Source: Atopococcus tabaci DSM 17538
GTDB lineage: Bacteria; Bacillota; Bacilli; Lactobacillales; Carnobacteriaceae_A
NCBI RefSeq assembly: GCF_000429585.1
Contig: NZ_AUCD01000002.1
Coordinates: forward strand, 1 to 64,000
Length of the DNA stretch: 64,000 nt
Direction: 5' to 3'
Shown here in pieces: positions 22,399 to 30,738 of this stretch (positions within the stretch are counted from its first letter, which is position 1; every line of letters begins with the position of its first letter). The position numbers and the translations under genes are program-made. The notes under the pieces were generated by a model, which ran no database searches, had not been told where the DNA came from, and was given only the letters and a program-made list of their open reading frames with translations.

Positions 22399-23151
22399 TT
22401 ATTCCTCCATTTTTTTCCAATAAAAATGCGCTGCACAGTGGGTGGTGCCTTCTCGTTGAATACGGTGGGAAGTAACGACTGTACCGTGTTCTTCTCTCAC
22501 ACTGCAGACACTGTCAATCATTTGGCCGTAGAGAACTTCTTTATCGAATTTAATGTTCGCATGGGTCATTTCATGAGTGGTTAAAAAGTCCTGTCCCAAT
22601 GCATCCAGAGACCAATCCACATACCTTGAATTGTTGACATGGCGGTTGCTGTCGATGTCAAAGAAACGCACCCGATACGGCGTGGTATGAGCGTGGTCGT
22701 CATCGACTGGCTCCGGTTTCGCAACACGCACCAACCGTTTCTCGAACGGCGCTTCATAAGGGGCGATTAGGTCTTCCGTGATTCGTGCCATCTTGCGTTT
22801 CTCCAAATCAATGGCGGCAAAGGTCGTTTGCACCTTCACCAAAGCTTCTCCTTTTTTATCATACACAGTGAAATGGCGGTATGTAAAAATTTTATTATAC
22901 TGTACGGCCTGGGTTTCCACTTCGACGGTCTCTCCCATGCGTGGCATGCGCTTGATGTCCATCGTGTATTGGAGGATAATCCAACCCAACCCTCGTTTCA
23001 TCATGTCTTCTTCTCCGCGTTCAAGCAGATGCGACTGCTCGCCGGACACTTCCATCAGGATGTTGAGGAGCATGGGGAGCGTCATTTTTTGCGTTTGGTC
23101 GCATTCGTAACTTCTGACTTGATGCGGGCGGCTATATTTTTTTCCTGACAT
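22399..23151 (-). CDS. Acyl-ACP thioesterase
   Basis: A 250-residue double hot-dog thioesterase that releases fatty acids from acyl carrier protein. The second hot-dog domain has FFDIDSNRHVNNSRYVDW, with the D-N-H-type catalytic stretch of FatA/FatB-like bacterial enzymes. The first domain has SGEQSHLLERGEEDMMKRGLGWI. Such genes are common in lactic acid bacteria. It ends six bases before scrR; that link is probably transcriptional rather than functional. Confidence 0.88.
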   Translation of the reverse strand: MSGKKYSRPHQVRSYECDQTQKMTLPMLLNILMEVSGEQSHLLERGEEDMMKRGLGWIILQYTMDIKRMPRMGETVEVETQAVQYNKIFTYRHFTVYDKKGEALVKVQTTFAAIDLEKRKMARITEDLIAPYEAPFEKRLVRVAKPEPVDDDHAHTTPYRVRFFDIDSNRHVNNSRYVDWSLDALGQDFLTTHEMTHANIKFDKEVLYGQMIDSVCSVREEHGTVVTSHRIQREGTTHCAAHFYWKKMEE

Positions 23152-23221
23152 ATGGTGCCTCCTTGCCTTCTTTTATTTAACGCAATTCCATTCTGAAAAG
23201 ATGGATGTGGGCTCTCAGTTT

Positions 23222-24037
23222 TCAGTGACCGTCATGAGGCAGTTTTTCCCCGCAATAAGGACAATACTCAAAGGTCTTTTGGGATGAAGAGCCGTCTTCT
23301 TCGTTTAAATGTTCCACGAATCCTGCTGAAATGATCCCAGTTGGAATTGCTACAATTCCCACACCCAAAAAGGTGATGATGACTCCTAATATCTTTCCGG
23401 CCAGCGTCAATGGGTAAATATCCCCGTACCCAACGGTGGTCAATGTGGAGGCCGCCCACCAGAATCCTGAAAACGCATTGGCAAACACGTCCGGTTGTGC
23501 GGCATGCTCCACGTTGTACATTAAGATGGACGCTCCTGTCATTAGAATGAGGAGAATGAAAACCGAAGACAGCAGCTGATTCCGGCGTCGGCTCAACACC
23601 TCTGTCACAATATTCATGGCATCAGAGTACTGGTTGACGCGGAACAAACGGAAAATGCGGGCAACACGGAACATGCGGAAAGCGACGACTCCTTCCGGAA
23701 AAATAAACGGCAGATAAAATGGAAAGAACGACAAAAAGTCGATGATGCCGCCAAGCGAAAAAACGTATTTCCTGATCGATTCAGACTCATCCAGTCCGGG
23801 GTACCGGTGCTCGGCTGTCCACAGCCTCAACCCATAGTCGACCGTAAAGACCAGAACCGTTGCTATTTCAATAAGAAATAGCACATCGTCCATCAAAGTA
23901 GAGATATCAAACGTTTCAAACAATGCGATGCCCAAATTCAGTAAAATTGCGGTGGCCACAAGAAGATCATAAGCACGGCTCGGACGGTCTTTCAATTGGC
24001 CGATTTGAATGATTTCATATACTCGATGCTTCTCCAT
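23222..24037 (-). CDS. Voltage-gated-type potassium channel with C-terminal zinc ribbon
   Basis: A 271-residue ion channel subunit. Four voltage-sensor helices end in an S4 with arginines every third residue (FRMFRVARIFRLFR, R121 to R130 and R133). The pore has the selectivity filter TLTTVGYGD (199-206). After S6 the tail ends with YCPYCGEKL, half of a rubredoxin-like zinc knuckle. A Kv-like tetramer is expected. Only one CxxC pair is visible, so a metal site would need pairing between subunits. It is monocistronic. Confidence 0.88.
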   Translation of the reverse strand: MEKHRVYEIIQIGQLKDRPSRAYDLLVATAILLNLGIALFETFDISTLMDDVLFLIEIATVLVFTVDYGLRLWTAEHRYPGLDESESIRKYVFSLGGIIDFLSFFPFYLPFIFPEGVVAFRMFRVARIFRLFRVNQYSDAMNIVTEVLSRRRNQLLSSVFILLILMTGASILMYNVEHAAQPDVFANAFSGFWWAASTLTTVGYGDIYPLTLAGKILGVIITFLGVGIVAIPTGIISAGFVEHLNEEDGSSSQKTFEYCPYCGEKLPHDGH

Positions 24038-24101
24038 CCCAGCAGCTCCTTTTTGTTTTTATCATACCAAAAAGAGACACTTTCTGCGCCAATAAGAATT
24101 T

Positions 24102-24317
24102 TTATTGCTTGTGGTCTGTCTCTGACACAATGTTTTTTACACGTCCCACTTGGTCGCCTTCTTCCAGCATCACTTTGATTCCATGAGGATGATTGGCGCT
24201 GTTTGTCAAAATTCGTTTGACATGGCCGCGGGTCAGTTTTCCAGTGCGTTGATCTTTTTTCAAAACAATGTCCACCAGTGCACCGACTTTAATGTTGGTT
24301 CGTTTTTTTCCGTCCAT
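24102..24317 (-). CDS. ywbE: YwbE family protein (DUF2196)
   Basis: A 71-residue basic protein with the YwbE pattern: VGALVDIVLKKDQRTGKLTRG, ILTNSANHPHGIKV and a GRVKNI end. The family is widespread in Firmicutes with unknown function; an SH3-like RNA or nucleic acid binding fold is often assumed. AGAGGTG lies before the ATG, overlapping the end of the upstream alkylation-repair gene, so the two share a transcript. Confidence 0.85.
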   Translation of the reverse strand: MDGKKRTNIKVGALVDIVLKKDQRTGKLTRGHVKRILTNSANHPHGIKVMLEEGDQVGRVKNIVSETDHKQ

Positions 24318-24321
24318 TTTT

Positions 24322-24984
24322 TCACCTCTTCTCCAAATATTTGCTTGCTTCCCGGATGCTCAGCGGAGGCATTCGATCGCGGTGACGATTCACAAAATCC
24401 CTCACCCAGTTCGGATCTGTCTTGCTGTAATCACGCAAACTCCAACCGATGGCTTTGTTGATGAAAACTCCGTGTCTTCCAAATTGGCTTCAATGATTTT
24501 TTCCAACAACTCCGTATCGGTCTGCTCTTTGCGGAGGCGCTGGTGGTCGATGGCAATCCGCCGCAGCCAGATACTGTCTGAGACACTCCATTCCACGAGT
24601 GTCTCGTTGACTTCCGGATAGTACAAGGCGATGTGCCCTATCGTTTTGTCGACGGAATCAATCGTGTCCCACCACGGTTTGGTCAGCGCCAGTTCTTTGA
24701 TGACTGGAATATCCTCGGGTGTCAGCGACTGTTTTTTCAAATGGAGGTAGTCCGTGCCGACATATTGGAATTCCCGTTCAGCCTTCTGCCAGCACTCCTT
24801 CAGAAACTCCCAATCAACCGTTTTTCTTTGCGTGCTTCCTTAAAAAACGGTGCACTTAATTTCCGGCGCGGACCGGCAGGAATACCCAAAAATTCAAACT
24901 GGTTTCTCATGTAAGCTTTCATTTGAACCGCTCGTTCAAGATCTTGGTGCGCTATGAACGTTTGGAACAACTCGTTTTTTTCAT
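24322..24984 (-). pseudogene. DNA alkylation repair enzyme (AlkD-like), frame broken three times
   Basis: Read together, three frames give a near-complete HEAT-repeat DNA glycosylase that removes alkylated bases. They supply FQTFIAHQDLERAVQMKAYMRNQFEFLGIPA, then SLTPEDIPVIKELALTKPWWDTID, then the INKAIGWSLRDYSKTDPNWV end. Each break is repaired by adding one base: in the A run after the ATG at 24984 (RBS GAGGGGG upstream), in an A run near 24832, and in a T run near 24470. Three losses in homopolymers make sequencing error a strong alternative. If real, the gene is dead. Confidence 0.75.
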
Positions 24985-25106
24985 GGTACGCCCCCTCTTC
25001 TATCATGCCGGTTTGCTTTCTTCATCATAAACGTCATCGTTGCCGGAAGCAACAGACACTCTTTTTCTTCTCAAAATTTCTGGGTGACCATTAGTGAGAA
25101 ATTCAT

Positions 25107-25216
25107 TTGTACTCTATGAAAATTTCTAGTAATATAGGTAAAGATAATTAACTCACCAAAACAAAACAGCTTCTGTTTTCTACGTATACGTAGAATAACC
25201 GGCTGTTTTGTTTGGT
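25107..25216 (+). promoter_or_regulatory. Promoter and leader hairpin of the AbgT gene
   Basis: TTGTAC (25107-25112) and TAATAT (25130-25135) are 17 bases apart. The leader holds an outer inverted repeat (ACCAAAACAAAACAGC at 25155-25170 against GCTGTTTTGTTTGGT at 25202-25216). Inside it is an 18-bp perfect palindrome (25178-25195, TTCTACGTATACGTAGAA). The structure lies between promoter and RBS and is followed by a TTTTTT run, so attenuation or protein binding is possible. Confidence 0.5.
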
Positions 25217-25246
25217 GTGAACTTTTTTGTCATTAGGAGGAGAAAC

Positions 25247-26779
25247 ATGGATAGTTCCAAAGGAAAGAACAAGGGATTCCTTGGGGGAATTGAACGTGTC
25301 GGAAACAAGTTGCCGCATCCTGTTATCATTTTTGTCATTTTGGCATTGGCGATCATTCTTATTTCTGAAATCGTCGCCCGCAGCGGATTTTCTGTTCAAT
25401 ATTTTGATGCAAATGTCGGAGAAGAAGTTACTGCCACAGCAAATTCTCTATTAAATGGAGACGGGTTGCTCTACATCTTCAACAGTGCAACATCCAACTT
25501 TACGGGGTTTGCACCGTTGGGTACCGTACTGGTCGCTATGCTCGGGGTCGGGGTAGCTGAGTGGTCTGGTTTAATCGGATCTGCTTTGAAAAAAATGATC
25601 ACAAAAGTTCCTGCACGTTTGTTGACGGCAGTGGTCGTTTTTGCCGGTATCATCTCAAACATTGCTTCTGATGCTGGTTACGTCGTTGTTATCCCGCTTG
25701 GTGCCATTGTATTTGCTGGTGCGGGACGTCACCCGATTGCCGGTTTGGCATCTGCTTTCGCAGGGGTTTCGGCTGGTTTTTCTGCGAACTTGGTTTTTGG
25801 ACCGACAGATGCATTGCTGTCAGGAATCACCAATGAGGCACTTGCAAGTGTTGGGATTCCTTACGAAGTGTCGGTTACAGGAAACTGGTACTTCATCATA
25901 GTGTCCACGTTCTTATTGGCACTTGTCGGAACCTTAGTCACTGAAAAAATTGTTGAACCCAACTTGGGTGAGTACACCGGGGCTTACAAGCCGACCGACG
26001 AACCTTTGACAGAGGAAGAAAACAAAGGGTTGAAACACGCTGGAATCGCCTTGCTTCTCTTCTTGGCATTGATGATGTTCTTAATGATTCCAGAAAGTGC
26101 ACCGCTGCGTGACTTGGATCCGGAAACCGGAGAAATGACGCTTCAAAGCTTTTTGAGCAGCGGATTGATTTTCTTTATTTTCCTTGTGTTTGCGATTCCG
26201 GGTTATTTCTATGGACGCGCAACCAACAAAATCCGCACGTCTCATGACTTTGTGGAAAGTATGACTGAATCCATGCGCTCTATGGGCGGTTACATTGTAT
26301 TGGCCTTCTTTGCAGCGCAGTTCATCAATTACTTCTCTTACACAAACTTGGGCTTGCTGCTGGCTTCTGCCGGTGCGGATTTCTTGGAAGCTATCGGATT
26401 TACAGGCATTCCTTTGATCATTGCGTTCATCTTGTTCACAAGTTTCATCAACTTGTTTATGGGATCCGCTTCTGCGAAATGGGCCATCATGGGACCGGTC
26501 TTTGTCCCAATGTTCTTCAACTTGGGGCTTTCACCTGAAATGACCCAAATGGCTTACCGTATCGCTGACTCTTCTTCCAACGTTATTTCACCGCTCATGA
26601 GTTATTTCGCCATGATTTTGGTGTTCATGAAACGGTACGAAAAAGACAGCGGCTTGGGCACATTGATTTCTACAATGCTCCCATACACCATTGCGTTCTT
26701 GATTTCTTGGACCGCTCTGTTGGTAATTTGGTACTTCTTCGGCTTGCCGTTGGGACCAGGAGCACCTGTCACTCTATAA
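25247..26779 (+). CDS. AbgT family transporter
   Basis: A 510-residue membrane protein of the AbgT family, known for p-aminobenzoyl-glutamate uptake and, in some members, antimetabolite export. The motifs HPVIIFVILALAIILIS near the N-terminus, SDAGYVVVIPLGA, GFSANLVFGPTDALLSGIT and the C-terminal YRIADSSSNVISPLM are characteristic. AGGAGGAG precedes ATG 25247; an earlier frame start at 25208 lacks an RBS and overlaps the leader hairpin. It is monocistronic with a terminator. An M20 aminoacylase 18 kb away could be a functional partner, but this is speculative. Confidence 0.9.
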   Translation: MDSSKGKNKGFLGGIERVGNKLPHPVIIFVILALAIILISEIVARSGFSVQYFDANVGEEVTATANSLLNGDGLLYIFNSATSNFTGFAPLGTVLVAMLGVGVAEWSGLIGSALKKMITKVPARLLTAVVVFAGIISNIASDAGYVVVIPLGAIVFAGAGRHPIAGLASAFAGVSAGFSANLVFGPTDALLSGITNEALASVGIPYEVSVTGNWYFIIVSTFLLALVGTLVTEKIVEPNLGEYTGAYKPTDEPLTEEENKGLKHAGIALLLFLALMMFLMIPESAPLRDLDPETGEMTLQSFLSSGLIFFIFLVFAIPGYFYGRATNKIRTSHDFVESMTESMRSMGGYIVLAFFAAQFINYFSYTNLGLLLASAGADFLEAIGFTGIPLIIAFILFTSFINLFMGSASAKWAIMGPVFVPMFFNLGLSPEMTQMAYRIADSSSNVISPLMSYFAMILVFMKRYEKDSGLGTLISTMLPYTIAFLISWTALLVIWYFFGLPLGPGAPVTL

Positions 26780-26792
26780 TTCAATCAAAAGC

Positions 26793-26830
26793 AAAAAGAC
26801 CGTTCAGCCGATGTGCCGAACGGTCTTTTT
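26793..26830. terminator. Terminator between the AbgT and ABC-F genes
   Basis: AAAAAGACCGTTC pairs with GAACGGTCTTTTT. It lies between convergent genes and can serve both. Confidence 0.85.
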
Positions 26831-26839
26831 CTGTTCTTA

Positions 26840-28414
26840 TCAATTCGATTGAAGCGCTTGTTTTTCTTTCAGGAGCCGTTGGAATTCTTTGTCGAGTTCT
26901 TCTGTGGGATTGAGGCTTAACCGGCTTAACACGTCTGCAATGGCTGTTTCCACCATCAACAACCGGTCTTCGGTTGTATCGCGTTCTTTTTTCTGATCAC
27001 GAGTTTGAAAGGCTTCATAGTCTCCGTCGAATAAAGTCAATTCTCCCTCTTTCAATGAAAGAATCCGTGTGGCAATTGCGGACACAAACCGTCTGTCATG
27101 AGACACAATCAAAACAGTCCCCTCATACTCTCTCAACAAGTCTTCCAAGGCTTCCAGAGCGTACACATCCAAATAATTGGTTGGTTCGTCCAGTACAAGC
27201 GTGTTGCTGTCGCTGACAAACAATTTGGCCAGCGACACCTTCACCCGTTCCCCGCCGCTCAATACCGATACGGACTTGTAGACATCTTCTTGGTAAAAAT
27301 GCAGACGCGCCAACACTGTCCGAATCAACGTTTCCGATTGATGCGAATCTTGGGATACGTTCTCCAAAATAGTCTTCTCAGGCTCCAACACACTCAAGTT
27401 CTGAGCAAAGTACCCGATTTTCATCGCGGGGGATCGGTATACCCCTGCTTCATCTGCTTCCAGGATCCGCTTCAACAACGTCGTCTTGCCGCTGCCGTTT
27501 GGTCCGATGATGCTGATTTTGTCACCGCCTTTGACAAAAAACGTCGCGGGTTTCCACAACCGCTTGTCTCCAATCTTGCCTTCCAACCCTTCCACCCGCA
27601 AGATGATTTTGTCCTTAAACGCCCGCTCATTCGGCAAGTCCATCTTCACCGGTGCATGGTCTTTTGGCTTTTTCACTTCTTCCAACTTTTCCAACCGCGT
27701 TTGGATGGCTTTGGCTCCTTGGTTCAATTTCTTCTGTTTTTTGGCGAAATACGGTTTAGATCCTGTGATGCGGGCTTCCGATGGCGAGACCTTTTTAGGT
27801 GCCTTCGTCGCTTTGGCGGCTTTTTGTTTTTTCTGTTCCAACGCGTTCGTCAACTGGCGTTCTTTGTGTTTGTATTTTTCGTATTCGGTCTGCTGGTGCT
27901 GGCGTTCCCGTTGTTTCTGCTCGATATATTGGGAATAATTTCCCGTGTAAACCGTGATATTGCCGCTTTCCAGTTCCCAGATGGTGTCACAAACAGCATC
28001 CAACAGCTGCCGGTCATGGGAGACCACAATCAACGCGCCATTGAATCGTTTCAGTTCTTTTTCCACCCACTCCACATGGCTTGTGTCCAGATTGGTCGTC
28101 GGTTCATCCGCCAACAGCAGCTTGGGTTGCGCCTCGATCGCTTCGGTGATATATTCCGCCGTGATCTCTCCCCCGCTTTTGACGGTGTCCGTCCGCTTCA
28201 GCTGTGGGAGCAAAGCGGAAGTGCCTTGGACCGATACGGTGCCTTCGTCCGGCATTTCCTCGCCATTCAATACGCGCAGAAGCGTCGTCTTGCCTTCTCC
28301 GTTTTTCCCGACCAGCCCGATCCGCTGCCCTTCTTGCACTTGCAGATGGGACATACGAAACAACTCGCGGCTGCCGATTGTCTTCTTTAGTTGGTTTATT
28401 TCCAATACAGTCAT
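26840..28414 (-). CDS. ABC-F ribosomal protection protein, Vga/Msr type
   Basis: A 524-residue soluble twin-ATPase without membrane segments. Domain 1 has Walker A GKNGEGKT (36-43), the TKSGGE-like signature VKSGGE and Walker B LLLADEP. Domain 2 has Walker A GPNGSGKT (304-311), LSGGERV (385-391) and LVLDEPTNYLD. The long charged interdomain linker includes KPYFAKKQKKL. Motif by motif it follows Vga(A), which displaces lincosamides, pleuromutilins and streptogramin A from the ribosome. Resistance here is inferred, not shown. ATG 28414 has AAGGAG upstream and shares one base with the stop of a 40-codon leader ORF. The longer frame upstream is leader, not protein. Confidence 0.88.
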   Translation of the reverse strand: MTVLEINQLKKTIGSRELFRMSHLQVQEGQRIGLVGKNGEGKTTLLRVLNGEEMPDEGTVSVQGTSALLPQLKRTDTVKSGGEITAEYITEAIEAQPKLLLADEPTTNLDTSHVEWVEKELKRFNGALIVVSHDRQLLDAVCDTIWELESGNITVYTGNYSQYIEQKQRERQHQQTEYEKYKHKERQLTNALEQKKQKAAKATKAPKKVSPSEARITGSKPYFAKKQKKLNQGAKAIQTRLEKLEEVKKPKDHAPVKMDLPNERAFKDKIILRVEGLEGKIGDKRLWKPATFFVKGGDKISIIGPNGSGKTTLLKRILEADEAGVYRSPAMKIGYFAQNLSVLEPEKTILENVSQDSHQSETLIRTVLARLHFYQEDVYKSVSVLSGGERVKVSLAKLFVSDSNTLVLDEPTNYLDVYALEALEDLLREYEGTVLIVSHDRRFVSAIATRILSLKEGELTLFDGDYEAFQTRDQKKERDTTEDRLLMVETAIADVLSRLSLNPTEELDKEFQRLLKEKQALQSN

Positions 28415-28536
28415 TACAATGGTCTCCTTCCATATACAGGAGCACAAAAAAAGCTCCCAGACATGGGAGCTTTCGCATGGCAAAGAAGCCTTGTGACAGG
28501 CAAACCGACTTTGCGCAAACATTGCTCCCATTTCAT
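28414..28536 (-). CDS. Leader ORF 2 (40 residues) overlapping the ABC-F start
   Basis: This frame starts at ATG 28536 and ends TAA at 28414-28416, sharing one base with the ABC-F ATG (TAATG). It begins MKWEQCLRKVGLP and spans the terminator hairpin, so a ribosome translating it would open that hairpin and arrive at the ABC-F RBS. No clear RBS precedes it. Its start overlaps the stop of leader ORF 1 (TGATG). Coding status is inferred from geometry only. Confidence 0.4.
   Translation of the reverse strand: MKWEQCLRKVGLPVTRLLCHAKAPMSGSFFCAPVYGRRPL
28450..28530 (-). promoter_or_regulatory. Transcription attenuator in the ABC-F leader
   Basis: Reading left, GCTCCCA (28464-28470) and TGGGAGC (28453-28459) form a tight stem followed by TTTTTTT, a textbook intrinsic terminator upstream of the ABC-F start. 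A second TGGGAGC (28524-28530) upstream can pair with the same GCTCCCA and would prevent the terminator. The two pairings are mutually exclusive. This matches the ribosome-mediated attenuation known for ABC-F genes such as vmlR and vgaA. Confidence 0.7.
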
Positions 28537-28595
28537 CAAACGTCACGCAGACACAACGAAACAAGCCTCTTACAGGCAGGTATTTCGGTCTGCAT
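28536..28595 (-). CDS. Leader ORF 1 (19 residues)
   Basis: A short frame from ATG 28595 encodes MQTEIPACKRLVSLCLRDV and ends in a TGA that overlaps the ATG of leader ORF 2 by one base. No strong RBS is visible. It could be a drug-sensing leader peptide of the kind found before ABC-F and erm genes, but there is no comparative evidence. Confidence 0.3.
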   Translation of the reverse strand: MQTEIPACKRLVSLCLRDV

Positions 28596-28707
28596 TGTTT
28601 TTTGGAAATAGGTTTAGTTGCGCATCGTCTTTTGGCTTACCCTCACTTTATTTGAATGGTCATTTCTCTTACAGATTACTGCAAGGAAATTTATTTGTCA
28701 AACTAGA

Positions 28708-29166
28708 TTACTCCGCCAGGGCCAATGCGGCCGCCGGTTCACGTTTCATCCACACATGCGCGATGCCGGAACGAATCTCCGGTTCGGCCACTTCACGAAA
28801 GCCGTAAGACGCGTACAATTTTTTGATGTAGACTTCTGCGTTCATTTCGATTACATGTTCCGGATACGTTTCATCGATATAATTTAATGCAGTGTCAAGC
28901 AGTTCGCGGGACAATCCTTTTCCCCGGTATTCTTCACGGACAAGGATTCTTCCGATATGGATGGCCCCTTCTTCGGTTTCAAAAATACGGGCATTGGCAA
29001 CAACTTTTCCGTCTACAACCTTGAAAATGTGCGTACTGATCAAGTCATTTTCATCGGCGTCCAAAAAAGGCGATTGTTGTTCGACGATAAACACTTTCAT
29101 TCGTTCCATATACAGACTGTGCAATTCTCTTGTTGTCAATTCGTCAAATTTTTTAAAGTGCCACAT
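28708..29166 (-). CDS. GNAT N-acetyltransferase, ElaA-like
   Basis: A 152-residue GNAT enzyme. The N-terminal half has YMERMKVFIVEQQSPFLDADEND, the ElaA-type VVEQ-P-D pattern. The acetyl-CoA motif is GRILVREEYRGKGLSREL (about 72-89). The acceptor substrate is unknown. GGAGG precedes the ATG. It stands alone between the ABC-F leader and a divergent membrane-protein gene. Confidence 0.85.
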   Translation of the reverse strand: MWHFKKFDELTTRELHSLYMERMKVFIVEQQSPFLDADENDLISTHIFKVVDGKVVANARIFETEEGAIHIGRILVREEYRGKGLSRELLDTALNYIDETYPEHVIEMNAEVYIKKLYASYGFREVAEPEIRSGIAHVWMKREPAAALALAE

Positions 29167-29266
29167 AGTGGGGCCTCCTTCTATTTTTAAGTTTATTCAA
29201 CTGCCTGCGTCTCTGCGGTGTGCTACACTTAAGTTGTTTCCAATTCTCCACAAAGGAGTGAGGTTC

Positions 29267-29590
29267 ATGCCAAGCAAATGGGCACGCCGCGGTTTGTTAT
29301 TGTTTGCGGCCATCGTTGGTCTTCTTCTTGGTCTGCTGCGCCCGGCCTTGACACAAGGTCTGTTGTCTCCCATCGGCATTGTCGCCGGATTGGGTTATTT
29401 CCTTTTGTCCCGCACCATGACTCAAGAAGACGCGGAGTCTAAATCCAATGAACGGTTCAATCGTTGGTTTCTTCTTATTCAAATGCTTCTTTACTTTATC
29501 ATCGGCAGCGCCATCGGTTCCATGATTCCCTACTTGTCGGCGCTGCGCGAACAACAACAAAGCTTGTTGTTTATTCGAATCCTAAAATGA
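29267..29590 (+). CDS. Small membrane protein of unknown function
   Basis: I do not recognise this 107-residue protein. It has a short basic N-terminus, two adjacent hydrophobic segments (about 8-25 and 32-48), a charged middle (TMTQEDAESKSNERFNRW) and a third hydrophobic segment (about 67-88). AAAGGAGTGAGG upstream supports ATG 29267. Its 3' end overlaps that of the convergent DMT transporter gene by 20 bases. Confidence 0.6.
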   Translation: MPSKWARRGLLLFAAIVGLLLGLLRPALTQGLLSPIGIVAGLGYFLLSRTMTQEDAESKSNERFNRWFLLIQMLLYFIIGSAIGSMIPYLSALREQQQSLLFIRILK

Positions 29591-30464
29591 ATATCCCTAC
29601 CATAATCATCGCAATGACACCGTATTGTTTGGCAGAGAGTTTCTCTTTCAAGAAAATGCGGGACAATACGACGGACACCATGCTGTAAGAGGAAATCAAC
29701 GGAGCTACGACCACCGCGTTGGAGGCCATCGCATACACGTAAAAAAACTGTCCGAGCGTTTCAAAAACAGCGGCCGCCGCATTGTCTGCCTGCCCTCTCA
29801 AAGTCAGTTTCTCTTTACGGATAAAACGAACATACACGTAAGCCAGAATGGCACAAATGAAAAATGTCAATTCATAGGACACATTTGCCTGTTGTTCGGT
29901 CATCTGTGTATTGAGCATGTACCCGTCCAGGAATGTACCGAGCGCATCGATGACGGCATACAAAATTGGCAGAACCAGAGCCAATGCGCCGATACGGTAT
30001 TTCCGCTCGACTTTTTCTTTGTTGAGCATCCGTTCTTCCAACGCCAATTGCCGTTCGAACACACCGAGCAGGATGATGCCGATTGAAATCAGCACCACTG
30101 CGAAAAATTGAACCGGCGTCATTGTCTGCCCCAAAATCAAAAACGTCAACAAGGCGGAAACCGCTCCGGAAGAGTTTTGAATTGGAGACGAAATGGACAG
30201 TTCAATATACCGCAGTCCCGCGTAGCCAACGGTCATAGACAAGATGTACATCGCGGATACCGGCAAATAGCGGATGATATTGATGGGGTGATACGGCTCA
30301 CTGGAAGTCGCCAGCACGTAAAATGCGTGCAGTCCCATGGCCAACCCCACCATAATGACCGTCTTCCAATGACTGGTCGGGTCTCCGGGCTGGTTGCCTT
30401 TTTTATAAAACAAATCGGCTGTTCCCCACGCCAACACACTAATTAATGCAAATGTAAACCACAT
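29571..30464 (-). CDS. EamA/DMT family transporter
   Basis: A 297-residue inner-membrane protein with about ten transmembrane helices in two EamA repeats. The first opens MWFTFALISVLAWGTADLFYKKG; the second includes ETLGQFFYVYAMASNAVVVAPLISSY. The substrate is unknown (metabolite or drug export). AAAAGGAGC lies before ATG 30464; a longer upstream frame lacks an RBS. Confidence 0.85.
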   Translation of the reverse strand: MWFTFALISVLAWGTADLFYKKGNQPGDPTSHWKTVIMVGLAMGLHAFYVLATSSEPYHPINIIRYLPVSAMYILSMTVGYAGLRYIELSISSPIQNSSGAVSALLTFLILGQTMTPVQFFAVVLISIGIILLGVFERQLALEERMLNKEKVERKYRIGALALVLPILYAVIDALGTFLDGYMLNTQMTEQQANVSYELTFFICAILAYVYVRFIRKEKLTLRGQADNAAAAVFETLGQFFYVYAMASNAVVVAPLISSYSMVSVVLSRIFLKEKLSAKQYGVIAMIMVGIFILGFE

Positions 30465-30738
30465 ACTCAAGCTCCTTTTTACAACATGTTTTTTCTCCTT
30501 GATGGCAGAAAAAATTCCCTTTCTGCGCATCGACGAGTTTCGAACTTGCAAAAAAGGAATTTAACTCTTTTTACTTTATATCTTTTTCATGAAATTTACA
30601 ACATTTTTTTCATGAACATTTCTTGTCAAAAACGCACTATTTGCCACTCTTTTGAGCGTTTATTTATCCGCTCTTTTTATCTGCAAAAAAATTGTGGTAT
30701 CATACGCTATAAGATATGTATCAGGCAGGAGGAAAATC

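Noticed and set aside
27098-28390. 430-codon plus-strand open frame opposite the ABC-F gene
   Set aside because: The complementary strand carries both ATPase domains in full; the plus-strand product is Phe/Gln-rich, as expected for an antisense shadow.
28415-28564. N-terminal extension of the ABC-F protein from 28564
   Set aside because: It would run through the terminator hairpin and adds a Cys-rich stretch not seen in Vga-type proteins. ATG 28414 has a good RBS.
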